Source of the DNA: Plantibacter sp. ME-Dv--P-122b
GTDB lineage: Bacteria > Actinomycetota > Actinomycetes > Actinomycetales > Microbacteriaceae
Assembly: GCF_030209375.1 (NCBI RefSeq)
Contig: NZ_JARVSC010000003.1
Coordinates: forward strand, 248,001-312,000
Direction: 5' to 3'
DNA length: 64,000 bases
Shown here: positions 52,644 through 61,516 of the stretch, in pieces
Numbering within the stretch: the first letter of the stretch is position 1
How the letters are laid out: each line of letters starts with the position of its first letter
Program-made: the position numbers and the translations under genes
Notes under the pieces: model-generated
Told to the model about the DNA's origin: nothing
Database searches by the model: none
What the model saw: only the letters and a program-made list of their open reading frames with translations

Positions 52644-55600
52644 GCGGCTGCTCCGTTCCCGGGGTGTCCCGGCGGGTGGTGTCGGGACCCGACGTCGTCT
52701 CGGTGGAGTCGCTCGGATCCGGATCGGACACGACGGCGTCGCCTGCGGCGACCGTCGGTTCGTCGGGGACCTGGTCGGCTGTGGTGTTCGTGTCGGCGTC
52801 GGCGTCTGGAGTCGATCCGGTCACGTCGCGGTCCGTGAAGACGGTGTCGTCCGTGACCGACTCGGTTTCATCGGGAGCGACGGTGTCGTCCGACGCAGCG
52901 TCGGCGGTCGCCACAGCGCCATCGACCGACTCGGCGTCGTCGGCCGCCTCGGCCTGCGCCGCCACGGGCGCAGCGGCCCCGGCCGAAGTCCGCCCCCGAC
53001 GCCACCAGCGCGGCTTGGACGGACGGGTCGACCCGTCGGCAACGGTGGCCGGCTCGGTTCCCTCCGCCTCGTCGTCGGGATCGGCGGTCGGTTCCTCGTC
53101 GTCGTACGTGCCGGTCTCGTCGTCGTCGGTCACCGCGACCGTCGCCCCGGACGCGGCCGCCTTGCGAGCGGCACGGCCCTTCAACTTCGCGGGCTTCCGG
53201 GATCCAGCGCGGTACCCGTCGCGGGATGCACCGTTCGGGATGCTCAGGAGCAGGGTGATGAGGAACACGACGCCCAGGCCGACACCGATGAGCGTGCCGA
53301 GCACGTTGGACGTCGGGAGCGCGGGACCGGTGCCGACATCCGCTGCGGTGCGCCAGAGCGTCCCGCTCGTCGTGTCACCGACGGCGACCAGGGCCGCGTT
53401 GGCGTCGAGCGCGCTCGCCGCGCGGCCGGCGGTCTGACCGGCCACCGTCTGCTCCTCGCCGTCGGCCACCGGCGACAGCAGCACGAAGGCGATGCCGTGC
53501 TCGACGAGGGTCTCCGTCGGGTCCAGTCCGCTCTGCGAGGCGAGGTTGCCGGCGAGCTCGGCGACCACGCGGTCGTCCGAGGACACGCCGGGGGCCGTCT
53601 GGGCGATGGTCGACTGGCCGTCGAGCGTCTCCCCCTGTCCACGGATGACGACCGCGGTGATGGTCCCGTCGTCGAGGGGCGTGATGACGAGGGTGCCGAG
53701 CCGAGGATCGGTCTGCGTCGCGGCCGTCACGTAGGCGGGCAGCTGGCGACCGGAGCTCTCACGGACCACCGAGGTGCCGAGCGGCTGGGCGAGGGCGAGC
53801 GGGAGGGCGATCACCGCGGCGGCGAGGACCATGACGAGCGCCGGGACAGCCCGGAACCGTGGGATGCGATCGAGGCCGAGGGTCGCGGCGCCTACGATCC
53901 CGAGCCAGTAGAGGCTGATCGCCGCGCCGGCCCAGACGGGCACGGCCGTTCCGGAGGCCGAGGCGAGGAAGAGATGCGTGGCGAACACGGCCGACACGAG
54001 TCCGAGGAACGCCGCGATGAGCAACGGGACGGCCCGTCGGGAGCCTGGGAGGAACAGCGCCAGCAGCGCGACGATCGCGAGTGGCGCGAGCAGCGCGGGC
54101 ACCACGATGGCGGGAGCCGCACCCGGCAGTCCGAGTGCTGCGCCGAGCTGGCTCCATCCACCCAGGCTTCCGCCGGGGAAGCCGAGGGAGAGTTGCCAGC
54201 CGGACGCCGCGGTCGCGGGCGTGGCGACCCCCGGATCGGCGAGGAGTCCGAGCCAGTTGTTGCGATGGATCCCCTGCTGCCAGATGAGCGGGGCGAACAG
54301 CGCGGCGGCGGGGATCGGGACGAGTCCGACCCTGGCGACCCCCCGACCGGAGAAGACCATCGCGACGACCCAGATGACGAGTAACGCCGGGGCGAGCGAC
54401 GGCGAACTCGCGACGATCGCGGCGAACAGGAAGGCGCTCGTGCCGGCGGCGGCCCAGGAGCGCGACGCGACCACGCCCGCGTAGAAGAGCCAGGGCAGCA
54501 GGACATGGACGATGACGGCCGCGGGACGACCATCGGCGAGCGCGGTCAGGAGCGTCGGGGCGAGCGCCCAGAGCAACGCTGCCACCGCACGAGGACCGCT
54601 GCGTTCCGTGAGCCGGGTGGCGGCGAACCAGGCGCCGAGCGCCGAGAGCGGCAGCGCGAGCAGGAAGAGCAGGACCAGGGAGAACGACGGCTGCCAGAAG
54701 GTGATGCTTCCGAGCACCGCGAGGACCGCGCTGAACGGGTCGGCGGCACCGACGAACCCGAGACCGACGTCGCGCCACCCGAAACCGATGTGCTGCCAGA
54801 GTTCGCCGACCGTCGCCGACAGCGGGAGGAGTCCCCCGCCGGTGAGGTACGCGGCCCCGAGGAGCGGAGCGAGGATCGCCGCTCCGACGACCGCCGTCGC
54901 GAGGACGACCCAGGCACCTCCGCCGGAGAAGAATCGCAGGTCGCGTTCCTCGCCGATGAAGCCGATCTGCGTCGCCTCCCGCGCGAGCGCGCGTTTGCGT
55001 CGGACCTCGTCGAGTCGCATCCGCAGGCCCGCGATGCTCGACCAGCCCAGGGTCCGGTTCTTCGCGAGCTGGCGCCGGGCACTCCCGACCTTGGTCCCGG
55101 AGAACGCGACGGCGCACGCCGCCGAGAGCTCGCCGAGCACGAGTTCGGGTTGCTTCTTCACGAAGTGGCCGATGACCCGGAGGATGGCGAGCGGAACCAG
55201 CGTGAGCCAGTGCACCGGGACCATGATCCCCGGCGCGTAGACGAGACGCCGGTGGAGCTGTGCGGCGCGCGCCTGGCGGTGGCGACGACGACGCGCGCCG
55301 AGCCGGTTCGACCAGGAGGGACCGGCGATGCCTTCGCCGGCGGAGGCGACCCGCGCCGTCGGCACGACCGCGACCAGGTAACCCGCGAGGCGGGTCCTGA
55401 TGCAGAAGTCCAGGGCGTCGTCCGCCACGAGGGCCTGGTCGAAGCCGCCCAACTGGTCCCACAGCTGGTGGCGCACGAGCATGCCGGCCGGGCCGACCGC
55501 CATCACGTCGTTCATCGTGTCGTGCTGGGCCTGGTCGAGCTCGTCCTCGACCACCGGGACCGCCGCACCGAGGGTGGTGATCGTCTCGCCGTAGCGACGG

Positions 55601-55992
55601 AGGAACGACGCGTCGTCCCAGTCGAGGATCTTCGGGCCCGCCACACCGACGGACGGCGAGACCTCGAGGGCTCCCAACAGTGCGGCGAGCGCCGTCGGCT
55701 CGGGAGCCGTGTCCTCGGAGAGCAACCAGAGCATCTGCTCGGCGTCCTCAGGCTGATCGGTGACGCGGACACCGGCGGCAACGGCCTGCGCGAAGCTGAG
55801 GTCCTCGGTCGAGGTCACGAGCTTCATGCCGGGGACGCGACCGAGTTCCTCGATCGTCGCCTCACTCCCACGCGTGGCGACGGCGATGATCCCGTCCGCC
55901 GGACGGGTCTGGGCACGGAGGGCGTCGAGCGTGCGTGCGAGCGGCTCTGAGCCGTCGCGCACCACGAGAATCGCCGTTACTCGGGGAGACAT
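52633..55992 (-). CDS. Large GT2 glycosyltransferase with polytopic membrane region
   Basis: A 1119-aa protein. Residues 1-240 are a GT-A family 2 domain (S-P-R-V-T-A-I-L-V-V-R-D-G-S-E-P, then D-D-A-L-D-F-C-I-R-T-R-L-A-G-Y near 190). About 265-930 carry a dozen or more helices with a long extracellular segment (about 735-880). About 945-1119 is a disordered acidic tail rich in Asp, Glu, Thr, following a Lys/Arg patch. It probably builds or exports an envelope glycan with the DUF5719 partner. A TAGTCT hexamer 7 nt before the ATG suggests a leaderless mRNA. Confidence 0.85.
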   Translation of the reverse strand: MSPRVTAILVVRDGSEPLARTLDALRAQTRPADGIIAVATRGSEATIEELGRVPGMKLVTSTEDLSFAQAVAAGVRVTDQPEDAEQMLWLLSEDTAPEPTALAALLGALEVSPSVGVAGPKILDWDDASFLRRYGETITTLGAAVPVVEDELDQAQHDTMNDVMAVGPAGMLVRHQLWDQLGGFDQALVADDALDFCIRTRLAGYLVAVVPTARVASAGEGIAGPSWSNRLGARRRRHRQARAAQLHRRLVYAPGIMVPVHWLTLVPLAILRVIGHFVKKQPELVLGELSAACAVAFSGTKVGSARRQLAKNRTLGWSSIAGLRMRLDEVRRKRALAREATQIGFIGEERDLRFFSGGGAWVVLATAVVGAAILAPLLGAAYLTGGGLLPLSATVGELWQHIGFGWRDVGLGFVGAADPFSAVLAVLGSITFWQPSFSLVLLFLLALPLSALGAWFAATRLTERSGPRAVAALLWALAPTLLTALADGRPAAVIVHVLLPWLFYAGVVASRSWAAAGTSAFLFAAIVASSPSLAPALLVIWVVAMVFSGRGVARVGLVPIPAAALFAPLIWQQGIHRNNWLGLLADPGVATPATAASGWQLSLGFPGGSLGGWSQLGAALGLPGAAPAIVVPALLAPLAIVALLALFLPGSRRAVPLLIAAFLGLVSAVFATHLFLASASGTAVPVWAGAAISLYWLGIVGAATLGLDRIPRFRAVPALVMVLAAAVIALPLALAQPLGTSVVRESSGRQLPAYVTAATQTDPRLGTLVITPLDDGTITAVVIRGQGETLDGQSTIAQTAPGVSSDDRVVAELAGNLASQSGLDPTETLVEHGIAFVLLSPVADGEEQTVAGQTAGRAASALDANAALVAVGDTTSGTLWRTAADVGTGPALPTSNVLGTLIGVGLGVVFLITLLLSIPNGASRDGYRAGSRKPAKLKGRAARKAAASGATVAVTDDDETGTYDDEEPTADPDDEAEGTEPATVADGSTRPSKPRWWRRGRTSAGAAAPVAAQAEAADDAESVDGAVATADAASDDTVAPDETESVTDDTVFTDRDVTGSTPDADADTNTTADQVPDEPTVAAGDAVVSDPDPSDSTETTSGPDTTRRDTPGTEQPHAQ

Positions 55993-55999
55993 CGGATTC

Positions 56000-56005
56000 A
56001 GACTA
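56000..56005 (-). promoter_or_regulatory. -10 (TAGTCT) of leaderless GT2 gene
   Basis: TAGTCT-N7-ATG. Confidence 0.45.
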
Positions 56006-56103
56006 AGCGGGTCCGGCCGGAAGATCGGGAACCGAGCGGGCGCGCCCCGAATCGGGGGCGTTCCGGTGAGCCGGGAGCGCTTCGATCAGGGATCGGCTGA
56101 GCG

Positions 56104-56433
56104 TCAGACGGCGCGTTTGCGCAGTTTCCGACGCTCGCGCTCGGAGAGGCCGCCCCAGATGCCGAAACGCTCGTCGTTCGCGAGCGCGTACTCGAGGCAC
56201 TGCGACTTGACGTCGCAGCTGGTGCAGATCCGCTTCGCGTCGCGTGTGGAGCCACCCTTCTCGGGGAAGAACGCCTCGGGATCGGTCTGCGCGCACAGGG
56301 CGTCGGTCTGCCAGGAGAGCTGGGTGTCGTCCTCGCCCTCCGCAGCGGGCTGACGGACGCCGGGCACTCCCAGATTGACCGGATCGACGAACCAGTCGTC
56401 GGGTACTCCGGCACGATACTCAGGAATCGCCAT
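56104..56433 (-). CDS. whiB2: WhiB2-type iron-sulfur regulator
   Basis: A 109-aa WhiB protein of the WhiB2/WhmD group, which controls septation and division in mycobacteria and sporulation (WhiB) in Streptomyces. Cluster cysteines are at 47, 70, 73 and 79, the G-I-W-G-G turn at 91-95 and a basic tail K-L-R-K-R-A-V. ATG 56433 is chosen over 56466 because it has a GGGGAG site and because the mapped promoter gives about 42 nt of leader. It lies next to GT2 as in the Rv3260c region. Confidence 0.93.
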   Translation of the reverse strand: MAIPEYRAGVPDDWFVDPVNLGVPGVRQPAAEGEDDTQLSWQTDALCAQTDPEAFFPEKGGSTRDAKRICTSCDVKSQCLEYALANDERFGIWGGLSERERRKLRKRAV

Positions 56434-56478
56434 ACCGTCTCCCCACCTACTCGTACCCTGCGCCACGCGGCGCGATAC

Positions 56479-56511
56479 ATAATTACACCCTTGTAGTTAT
56501 GGTCGAGTCAA
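56479..56511 (-). promoter_or_regulatory. whiB2: whiB2 promoter with overlapping near-palindrome
   Basis: On the minus strand TTGACT (56511-56506), an 18-nt spacer and TGTAAT (56487-56482) each match the housekeeping consensus at 5 of 6 positions. A near-palindrome (ATAATTACA, 4 nt, TGTAGTTAT; 56479-56500, one mismatch) covers the -10 and spacer, the usual place for a repressor or WhiB/MtrA-type input. Confidence 0.65.
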
Positions 56512-56619
56512 GTCGCACATGGTAAAGCCTCAATCACGACGTGAGGGTTCGCGACGCGCCGAGTGTGACCCGAACTGGGTGTCGGGGTACGTCGGGGCGG
56601 ATCGCGCGGCCGCGCGACG

Positions 56620-57582
56620 TCAGTCGGCGGCGCGCCTGGCCCGCCACGCGCTCTCCACCATCTGGCGCAGATCGTGTCGCATCCGCCAGTCGAGATCGCG
56701 AGCTGCGAGCGCGCCGGACGCGACGATCCGAGCGGGATCGCCCGCCCTCCGCGGCATGATCTCGGGAGTGAAGTCGATCCCGGTCACCTCCGCCATCGCG
56801 GTCATGATCTCGCCGACACTCGAGCCGTCCCCGCTCCCGAGGTTGTAGGCCGCCTCGAGCGACTCACCCGCATCGAGCCGCTTGGCTGCGGCGACATGGG
56901 CGGCTGCGAGATCCGCGACGTGCAGGTAGTCGCGGACGCAGGTGCCGTCCGGCGTCGGGTAGTCGTCGCCGTTGATGCGGGGGGTGCGTCCGGCGAGGAG
57001 CGCGTCGAAGACAAGCGGGAAGAGGTTGTGCGGGCTCGTGTCGTAGACCTCGTCCGTCCCGGAGCCGACGACGTTGAAGTACCGCAGCGAGGTGTGGCGG
57101 AGCCCGGTCGCGACACCCTGGTCGCGCAGCAGCCACTCGCCGATGAGCTTGGACTCGCCGTAGGGCGATTCAGGGGCTTTCGGGGTGTCCTCGGTGACGA
57201 GGTCGACGTCCGTGGTCCCGTAGACCGCGGCGCTCGATGAGAAGACGATCTGCTCCACCCGATGCTCCTCCATCGCGGCGAGCAGCATCGCGGTGGCCGT
57301 GACGTTCTGGGCGTAGGTGTGGAGCGGGCGCTGCACGGACACACCCGCGTACTTGTACCCGGCGACATGGACGACACCGCTCAGCTCGAACTCGGAGAAG
57401 GTGCGCTCGAGGACCGAGCCGTCGAGCAGGGTTCCGCGGACGAACGGCACGCCGGCCGGGACGAAGCGCTCGTGCCCGCTCGACAGGTCGTCGAGGACGA
57501 CGACGTCGATCCCCTCAGCTTGGAAGGCCCGCACCACATGGGCTCCGATGTATCCGGCTCCGCCCGTCACCAGCCACGCCAC
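56620..57582 (-). CDS. galE: UDP-glucose 4-epimerase
   Basis: A 320-aa extended SDR enzyme that interconverts UDP-glucose and UDP-galactose. Seen: V-T-G-G-A-G-Y-I-G-A-H (NAD loop, 5-15), a Ser in S-S-S-A-A-V-Y-G near 116-123, and the catalytic Y-x-x-x-K in S-P-Y-G-E-S-K near 138-144. It probably supplies galactose for the surface glycan made by nearby glycosyltransferases. It begins with GTG 57582 after a GGAGGA site. Confidence 0.93.
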   Translation of the reverse strand: MAWLVTGGAGYIGAHVVRAFQAEGIDVVVLDDLSSGHERFVPAGVPFVRGTLLDGSVLERTFSEFELSGVVHVAGYKYAGVSVQRPLHTYAQNVTATAMLLAAMEEHRVEQIVFSSSAAVYGTTDVDLVTEDTPKAPESPYGESKLIGEWLLRDQGVATGLRHTSLRYFNVVGSGTDEVYDTSPHNLFPLVFDALLAGRTPRINGDDYPTPDGTCVRDYLHVADLAAAHVAAAKRLDAGESLEAAYNLGSGDGSSVGEIMTAMAEVTGIDFTPEIMPRRAGDPARIVASGALAARDLDWRMRHDLRQMVESAWRARRAAD

Positions 57583-57636
57583 GATGCTTCCTCCAGGGAG
57601 TCATCCATCTGCCGTGCTGCAGACGGAGTGACCAGA

Positions 57637-57780
57637 CTACTGGAGGCTCGTGCGTTGTGCGGCGGGGCGACTGGGGACGCGGCGATAGCCGTCGGTCAGG
57701 ACGGTACGGATGGTCGCGGCGGAGGCGACGATCGCGACGAGGACGATGATGAGGCCGACGACGAGTGCGATGATGGACAT
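57637..57780 (-). CDS. Small single-helix membrane protein, about 47 aa
   Basis: A candidate micro-protein: M-S-I-I-A-L-V-V-G-L-I-I-V-L-V-A-I-V-A-S forms one hydrophobic helix (2-22), followed by a basic tail of about 24 residues. There is no good ribosome binding site. It lies between galE and the divergent GlxA-type gene. It may be real or a chance frame; function unknown. Confidence 0.4.
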   Translation of the reverse strand: MSIIALVVGLIIVLVAIVASAATIRTVLTDGYRRVPSRPAAQRTSLQ

Positions 57781-57807
57781 GTCTGAAACTCTAGGAATGG
57801 CGAAAAA

Positions 57808-57823
57808 CTGCCACCAGTGGCAG
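57808..57823. promoter_or_regulatory. Palindromic operator upstream of the GlxA-type gene
   Basis: CTGCCAC-CA-GTGGCAG has 7-bp arms. A further CTGCCA half-site occurs 39 nt downstream at 57847-57852, four residues of the repeat before the ribosome binding site. It is a good candidate for autoregulation. Confidence 0.5.
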
Positions 57824-57873
57824 GATGGACGCAAATCAGCACATTCCTGCCAAATCGATCATCCGGAGGTCCC

Positions 57874-58854
57874 ATGCTGTCGAAGGTCGCCCTGCTCGCC
57901 ATCCCGGGGCTGCAACCGTTCGAGTTCAGCGTCGTCTGCGAGGTCTTCGGCATCGACCGGTCGGACCAGGGCGGTCCCGCCTTCGACCTCCGCATCGTCA
58001 CGAAGGACCCCGGTCCGGTCCGGATGAACCTGAGCGACGACGGTGCGCGGGGCTTCGACATGATCGTCGACGAAAACCTGTCGTTCGCGGCCGAGGCGGA
58101 CCTCGTGGTGATCACCGGTCGTGGTGGATCGCGTGCCGGAGCGGTCGACGAGGCCTACCTCGACGTCCTCCGAGCGGCGGAGGCACGGGGTGCCTGGGTC
58201 CTCAGCGTGTGCAGCGGGTCGTTCGTCCTCGGTCAGGCCGGGCTGCTCGACGGTCGGCGCAGCACGACCCACTGGATGTACACCAGCGAGCAGCAGACGA
58301 TGTTCCCGGGCACCACCGTCGACCCCGACGTGCTGTTCGTCGAGGACCGCAAGGTCATCACGGGCGCGGGGACCGCTGCCGGCATCGACGCGTGTCTGCA
58401 CCTGGTACGACAGGAGTACGGCGCGGCGAGCGCCAACGTCATCGCCCGCCGGATGGTCGTCCCGCCACAGCGCGACGGCGGTCAGGCGCAGTACGTCCTC
58501 TCCCCCGTCGCGGCGCAGCAGTGCGAGTCGCTCGCCCCGGTCGTCGACTGGATGCTCGACCACCTCGCCGAGGACCTGCCCATCGGGCGTCTCGCGCGGC
58601 AGGCGCACATGTCCGAGCGGACCTTCGCACGCCGCTTCCGCTCGGAGCTCGGCAGCACGCCGGCCGCCTGGCTGAACCGGCAACGTCTGTTCCGAGCCCA
58701 GGAGATGCTCGAACGCACCGACCACGGTGTCGAACGGATCGCGGCCGACACCGGTTTCGGCACCGCCGCCGTCCTCCGCCACCACTTCGACCGCGTCCTC
58801 GGCACGACGCCCGCCGCTTACCGGCGCAGTTTCGGGGTACGGGAGAGCGCCTGA
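57874..58854 (+). CDS. GlxA-family (DJ-1/PfpI plus AraC) regulator
   Basis: A 326-aa regulator. Residues 1-170 form a DJ-1/PfpI-like domain with the Cys in S-V-C-S-G-S-F near 111-117. About 215-320 is an AraC-type double helix-turn-helix (I-G-R-L-A-R-Q-A-H-M-S-E-R-T-F-A-R-R-F first, I-A-A-D-T-G-F-G second). GlxA/FtrA-like proteins sense small metabolites and activate or repress nearby genes. ATG 57874 has GGAGG five nt before it. The effector and targets are unknown. Confidence 0.88.
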   Translation: MLSKVALLAIPGLQPFEFSVVCEVFGIDRSDQGGPAFDLRIVTKDPGPVRMNLSDDGARGFDMIVDENLSFAAEADLVVITGRGGSRAGAVDEAYLDVLRAAEARGAWVLSVCSGSFVLGQAGLLDGRRSTTHWMYTSEQQTMFPGTTVDPDVLFVEDRKVITGAGTAAGIDACLHLVRQEYGAASANVIARRMVVPPQRDGGQAQYVLSPVAAQQCESLAPVVDWMLDHLAEDLPIGRLARQAHMSERTFARRFRSELGSTPAAWLNRQRLFRAQEMLERTDHGVERIAADTGFGTAAVLRHHFDRVLGTTPAAYRRSFGVRESA

Positions 58855-58885
58855 GCTGCATGGACCGGACCGCCCGGCCAGGTGG

Positions 58886-60085
58886 TCAGCCCTGGGTGGT
58901 CGCCAGGAAGAGAGTCCCGGTCCCGGAGAAGCGCAGCTCCGCCTCGTCGGGCGTGATGAAGGCGTAGCCACCTCGACCGAGCTCGATGGACGAGGCGGCT
59001 CCGGTGATCCGCACCGAGCCGTCGGTCACGATCGCGATGCCGGGGCCGGGGAGCCGGAACGACGACTCCTGCTCGGACGGCTCATCGGAGAGGTCCACCC
59101 GCAGCAGCTCGAAGTCCGGCACGTCCGGGACGAAGAGGCTGAGTCCCCCACCCAGGTCCGTCGGTGTCAACCACGGCACCGGACGCGGCTCGAACTCCAG
59201 GACGTCGAGCAGCTCGGGCACGTCGACGTGCTTCGGGGTGAGCCCCCCGCGCAGGACGTTGTCGCTCGCCGCCATCAGCTCGACGCCGATCCCCCGGAGG
59301 TAGGCGTGGATGTTACCGGCGGGGAGGTAGAGCGCCTCCCCCGCCCGCAACGTGACGAGGTTGAGGAGGAGGGCGACCGCGATGCCGGGATCGCCCGGAT
59401 ACTCCTCCGCGAGCCGCCCGACCAGGGCCCGCTCGGCGTCGAACGCACCCGAACCGGGCGCCGCAGCAGACACGACGAGGGCGTCCAGCAGCCCGCCGGG
59501 GTGGTGTTCGAGCAGGATCCGCACGGTGTCGCGGAGCCCGTCGGGAGCGGCGACCATCCCCCGGAGCATGTTGATGTGCGCCGCAGCAGCCGGATCGGGT
59601 GCCGTGGTCCCCAGCTCGATGAGCAGGGCGTCAGTCGCGTTGAGCTCGCGGAACCCACAGAGCGCCTCGAAGCCGTCCCGGAGCGCGACGATGAGTTCCG
59701 GTTTGTGGAGGGCGTCCTTGTAGTTGCGGTGCGGGGCGTCGAGCGGCACCCCGCGTTCGTTCTCGGCGGCGAAGCCCGCGGCGGCTCGCTGCAGGTCGGG
59801 GTGGGCCTGCAGTGAGAGCGGGTGGGCGGCGGCGAGGACCTTGAGGAGGAACGGCAGCGAGCGATGGCCGCCGAGCGCAGCGGGATCGGCGGCGAGCCAG
59901 CCCTCGAGGTCGGCGTATCCCCCCACCGTCGTCGGATCCGCGATCGGCGTCGGGGCCCCCGGGTGTGCGCCGAGCCAGAGTTCCGCCTCTGGACGACCCG
60001 AGGGCTCGGACCCGAGCACCTCCGCGATCGCGGTCGGCGACCCCCACGCGTAGTCCCGAGGAGTGGCACGGAGCGGCACGAACAT
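58886..60085 (-). CDS. manA: Type I mannose-6-phosphate isomerase
   Basis: A 399-aa zinc enzyme that interconverts fructose-6-P and mannose-6-P, feeding GDP-mannose for envelope mannans. Zinc ligands are visible in L-Q-A-H-P-D near 93-98, H-K-P-E near 132-135 and N-I-H-A-Y near 258-262. The catalytic Arg region is Y-L-P-A-G-N-I-H. It begins at ATG 60085. It corresponds to Rv3255c in the same conserved neighbourhood. Confidence 0.93.
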   Translation of the reverse strand: MFVPLRATPRDYAWGSPTAIAEVLGSEPSGRPEAELWLGAHPGAPTPIADPTTVGGYADLEGWLAADPAALGGHRSLPFLLKVLAAAHPLSLQAHPDLQRAAAGFAAENERGVPLDAPHRNYKDALHKPELIVALRDGFEALCGFRELNATDALLIELGTTAPDPAAAAHINMLRGMVAAPDGLRDTVRILLEHHPGGLLDALVVSAAAPGSGAFDAERALVGRLAEEYPGDPGIAVALLLNLVTLRAGEALYLPAGNIHAYLRGIGVELMAASDNVLRGGLTPKHVDVPELLDVLEFEPRPVPWLTPTDLGGGLSLFVPDVPDFELLRVDLSDEPSEQESSFRLPGPGIAIVTDGSVRITGAASSIELGRGGYAFITPDEAELRFSGTGTLFLATTQG

Positions 60086-60203
60086 GATGGGGCCCTTTCG
60101 ACGGACGAGGGTGACGCGCCAGCCGGACCCTGGGGCCGGTTGGCGTCGTCCTACAAGCCGCGCGACGCGGTCGCCCGGCACCGTGCACCAAACTACCAAG
60201 CCG

Positions 60204-60233
60204 TTGTCGGCGCCGAGCACACCTGCCTAGGCT
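60204..60233 (+). promoter_or_regulatory. Promoter of acyl-CoA dehydrogenase gene
   Basis: TTGTCG (60204-60209), 18 nt, TAGGCT (60228-60233). Transcription would start near 60241. Confidence 0.45.
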
Positions 60234-60281
60234 GGCCGGGACGCCGATCCGGCGCCAGCGGACGCAATGGAGCAACGGACC

Positions 60282-61460
60282 ATGATCTTCGAACCCCTCG
60301 CCAGCGACTTCTACGGCTTCGAGAGCCTCCTGACGGCTCCCGAGCAGGAGGCCATCGCCCGCCTCCGAGCGTGGGCCGAGACCGAGGCGAAGCCGATCGT
60401 GAACGAGTACTGGGAGCGAGCGGAGTTCCCGAAGCACCTCATCACCCCGCTCCTCGAGCTCGACGTCGCCCGGTGGGCCTGGCCGGAGACGACGCCGTTC
60501 GAGAACAGCGCCGTGTTCCGCGGCCTCGCCTCGATGGAGCTCTCCCGGATCGACGCGTCGATCTCCACGTTCGTCGGAGTGCAGGACGGTCTCACCATGG
60601 GGTCGATCAGCGAGTGCGGCTCGCAGGAGCAGCAGGACGAATGGCTCCCGAAGCTCGCCTCCGGCGAGGTCCTCGGTGCCTTCGGTCTCACCGAGCCGCA
60701 GTCGGGGTCGGACAGCGCACAGGGGCTCCGCACCACGGCCACCAGGGACGGCGACGACTGGATCCTGTCCGGCTCCAAACGGTGGATCGGCAACGCGACC
60801 TTCAGTGACATCACGATCATCTGGGCGAAGGACACGGCCGACGGTCAGGTGAAGGGCTTCATCGTGCCGACCGACTCCCCCGGCTACTCCGCGACCAAGA
60901 TCGAGGGCAAGATCAGCCTGCGCATGGTGCAGAACGCCGACATCACCCTCGAGGACGTCCGGGTCCCCGAGCGCCTCCGGCTGCAGCACGCGAACTCCTT
61001 CCGCGACACCGCGAAGGTGCTGCGACTCACGCGGGCCGGCGTCGCCTGGTCGAGCGTCGGCGTCGCTGTCGGCGCGTACGAGGCGGCGGTCGCCTACGCG
61101 AAGGAGCGCGTGCAGTTCGGCAAGCCGATCGCGGGCCACCAGCTGATCCAGGACCTCCTCTCGAAGTGCCTCGGGAACATCACGGCGTCGATGGCGATGT
61201 GCGTCCGGGTCTCGCAGATGCTCGACGAGGGCACCCAGCGCGACGAGCACTCCGCGCTCGCCAAGGCGTTCTGCACCGCGCGGATGCGCGAGACGGTCGC
61301 GTGGGCACGGGAGATCATGGGCGGGAACGGCATCGTGCTGGACTACCACGCCGCCCGGTTCTTCGCCGATGCCGAAGCCCTCTACAGCTATGAGGGCACG
61401 CGGGAGATGAACGCGCTCATCGTCGGGCGGGCCATCACCGGCACCGCGGCGTTCGTCTGA
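60282..61460 (+). CDS. Acyl-CoA dehydrogenase, glutaryl-CoA dehydrogenase-like
   Basis: A 392-aa FAD enzyme that oxidises acyl-CoA thioesters. Seen: G-L-T-E-P-x-S-G-S-D near 134-143, and the C-terminal Y-E-G-T (catalytic Glu near 369) in the arrangement Y-E-G-T-x-x-x-N-A-L-I-x-G-R-A-I-T-G. This layout matches glutaryl-CoA dehydrogenases. The Arg-rich glutarate pocket cannot be checked by eye, so the substrate is uncertain. ATG 60282 has a GGAG 9 nt before it; ATG 60267 would add five residues. No other lysine-degradation gene is near. Confidence 0.8.
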   Translation: MIFEPLASDFYGFESLLTAPEQEAIARLRAWAETEAKPIVNEYWERAEFPKHLITPLLELDVARWAWPETTPFENSAVFRGLASMELSRIDASISTFVGVQDGLTMGSISECGSQEQQDEWLPKLASGEVLGAFGLTEPQSGSDSAQGLRTTATRDGDDWILSGSKRWIGNATFSDITIIWAKDTADGQVKGFIVPTDSPGYSATKIEGKISLRMVQNADITLEDVRVPERLRLQHANSFRDTAKVLRLTRAGVAWSSVGVAVGAYEAAVAYAKERVQFGKPIAGHQLIQDLLSKCLGNITASMAMCVRVSQMLDEGTQRDEHSALAKAFCTARMRETVAWAREIMGGNGIVLDYHAARFFADAEALYSYEGTREMNALIVGRAITGTAAFV

Positions 61461-61516
61461 TCACGGCGCCGGACCAGAGCCTCGGCACCGGCCGCAGCCG
61501 CTACCCTGGGGGCACC

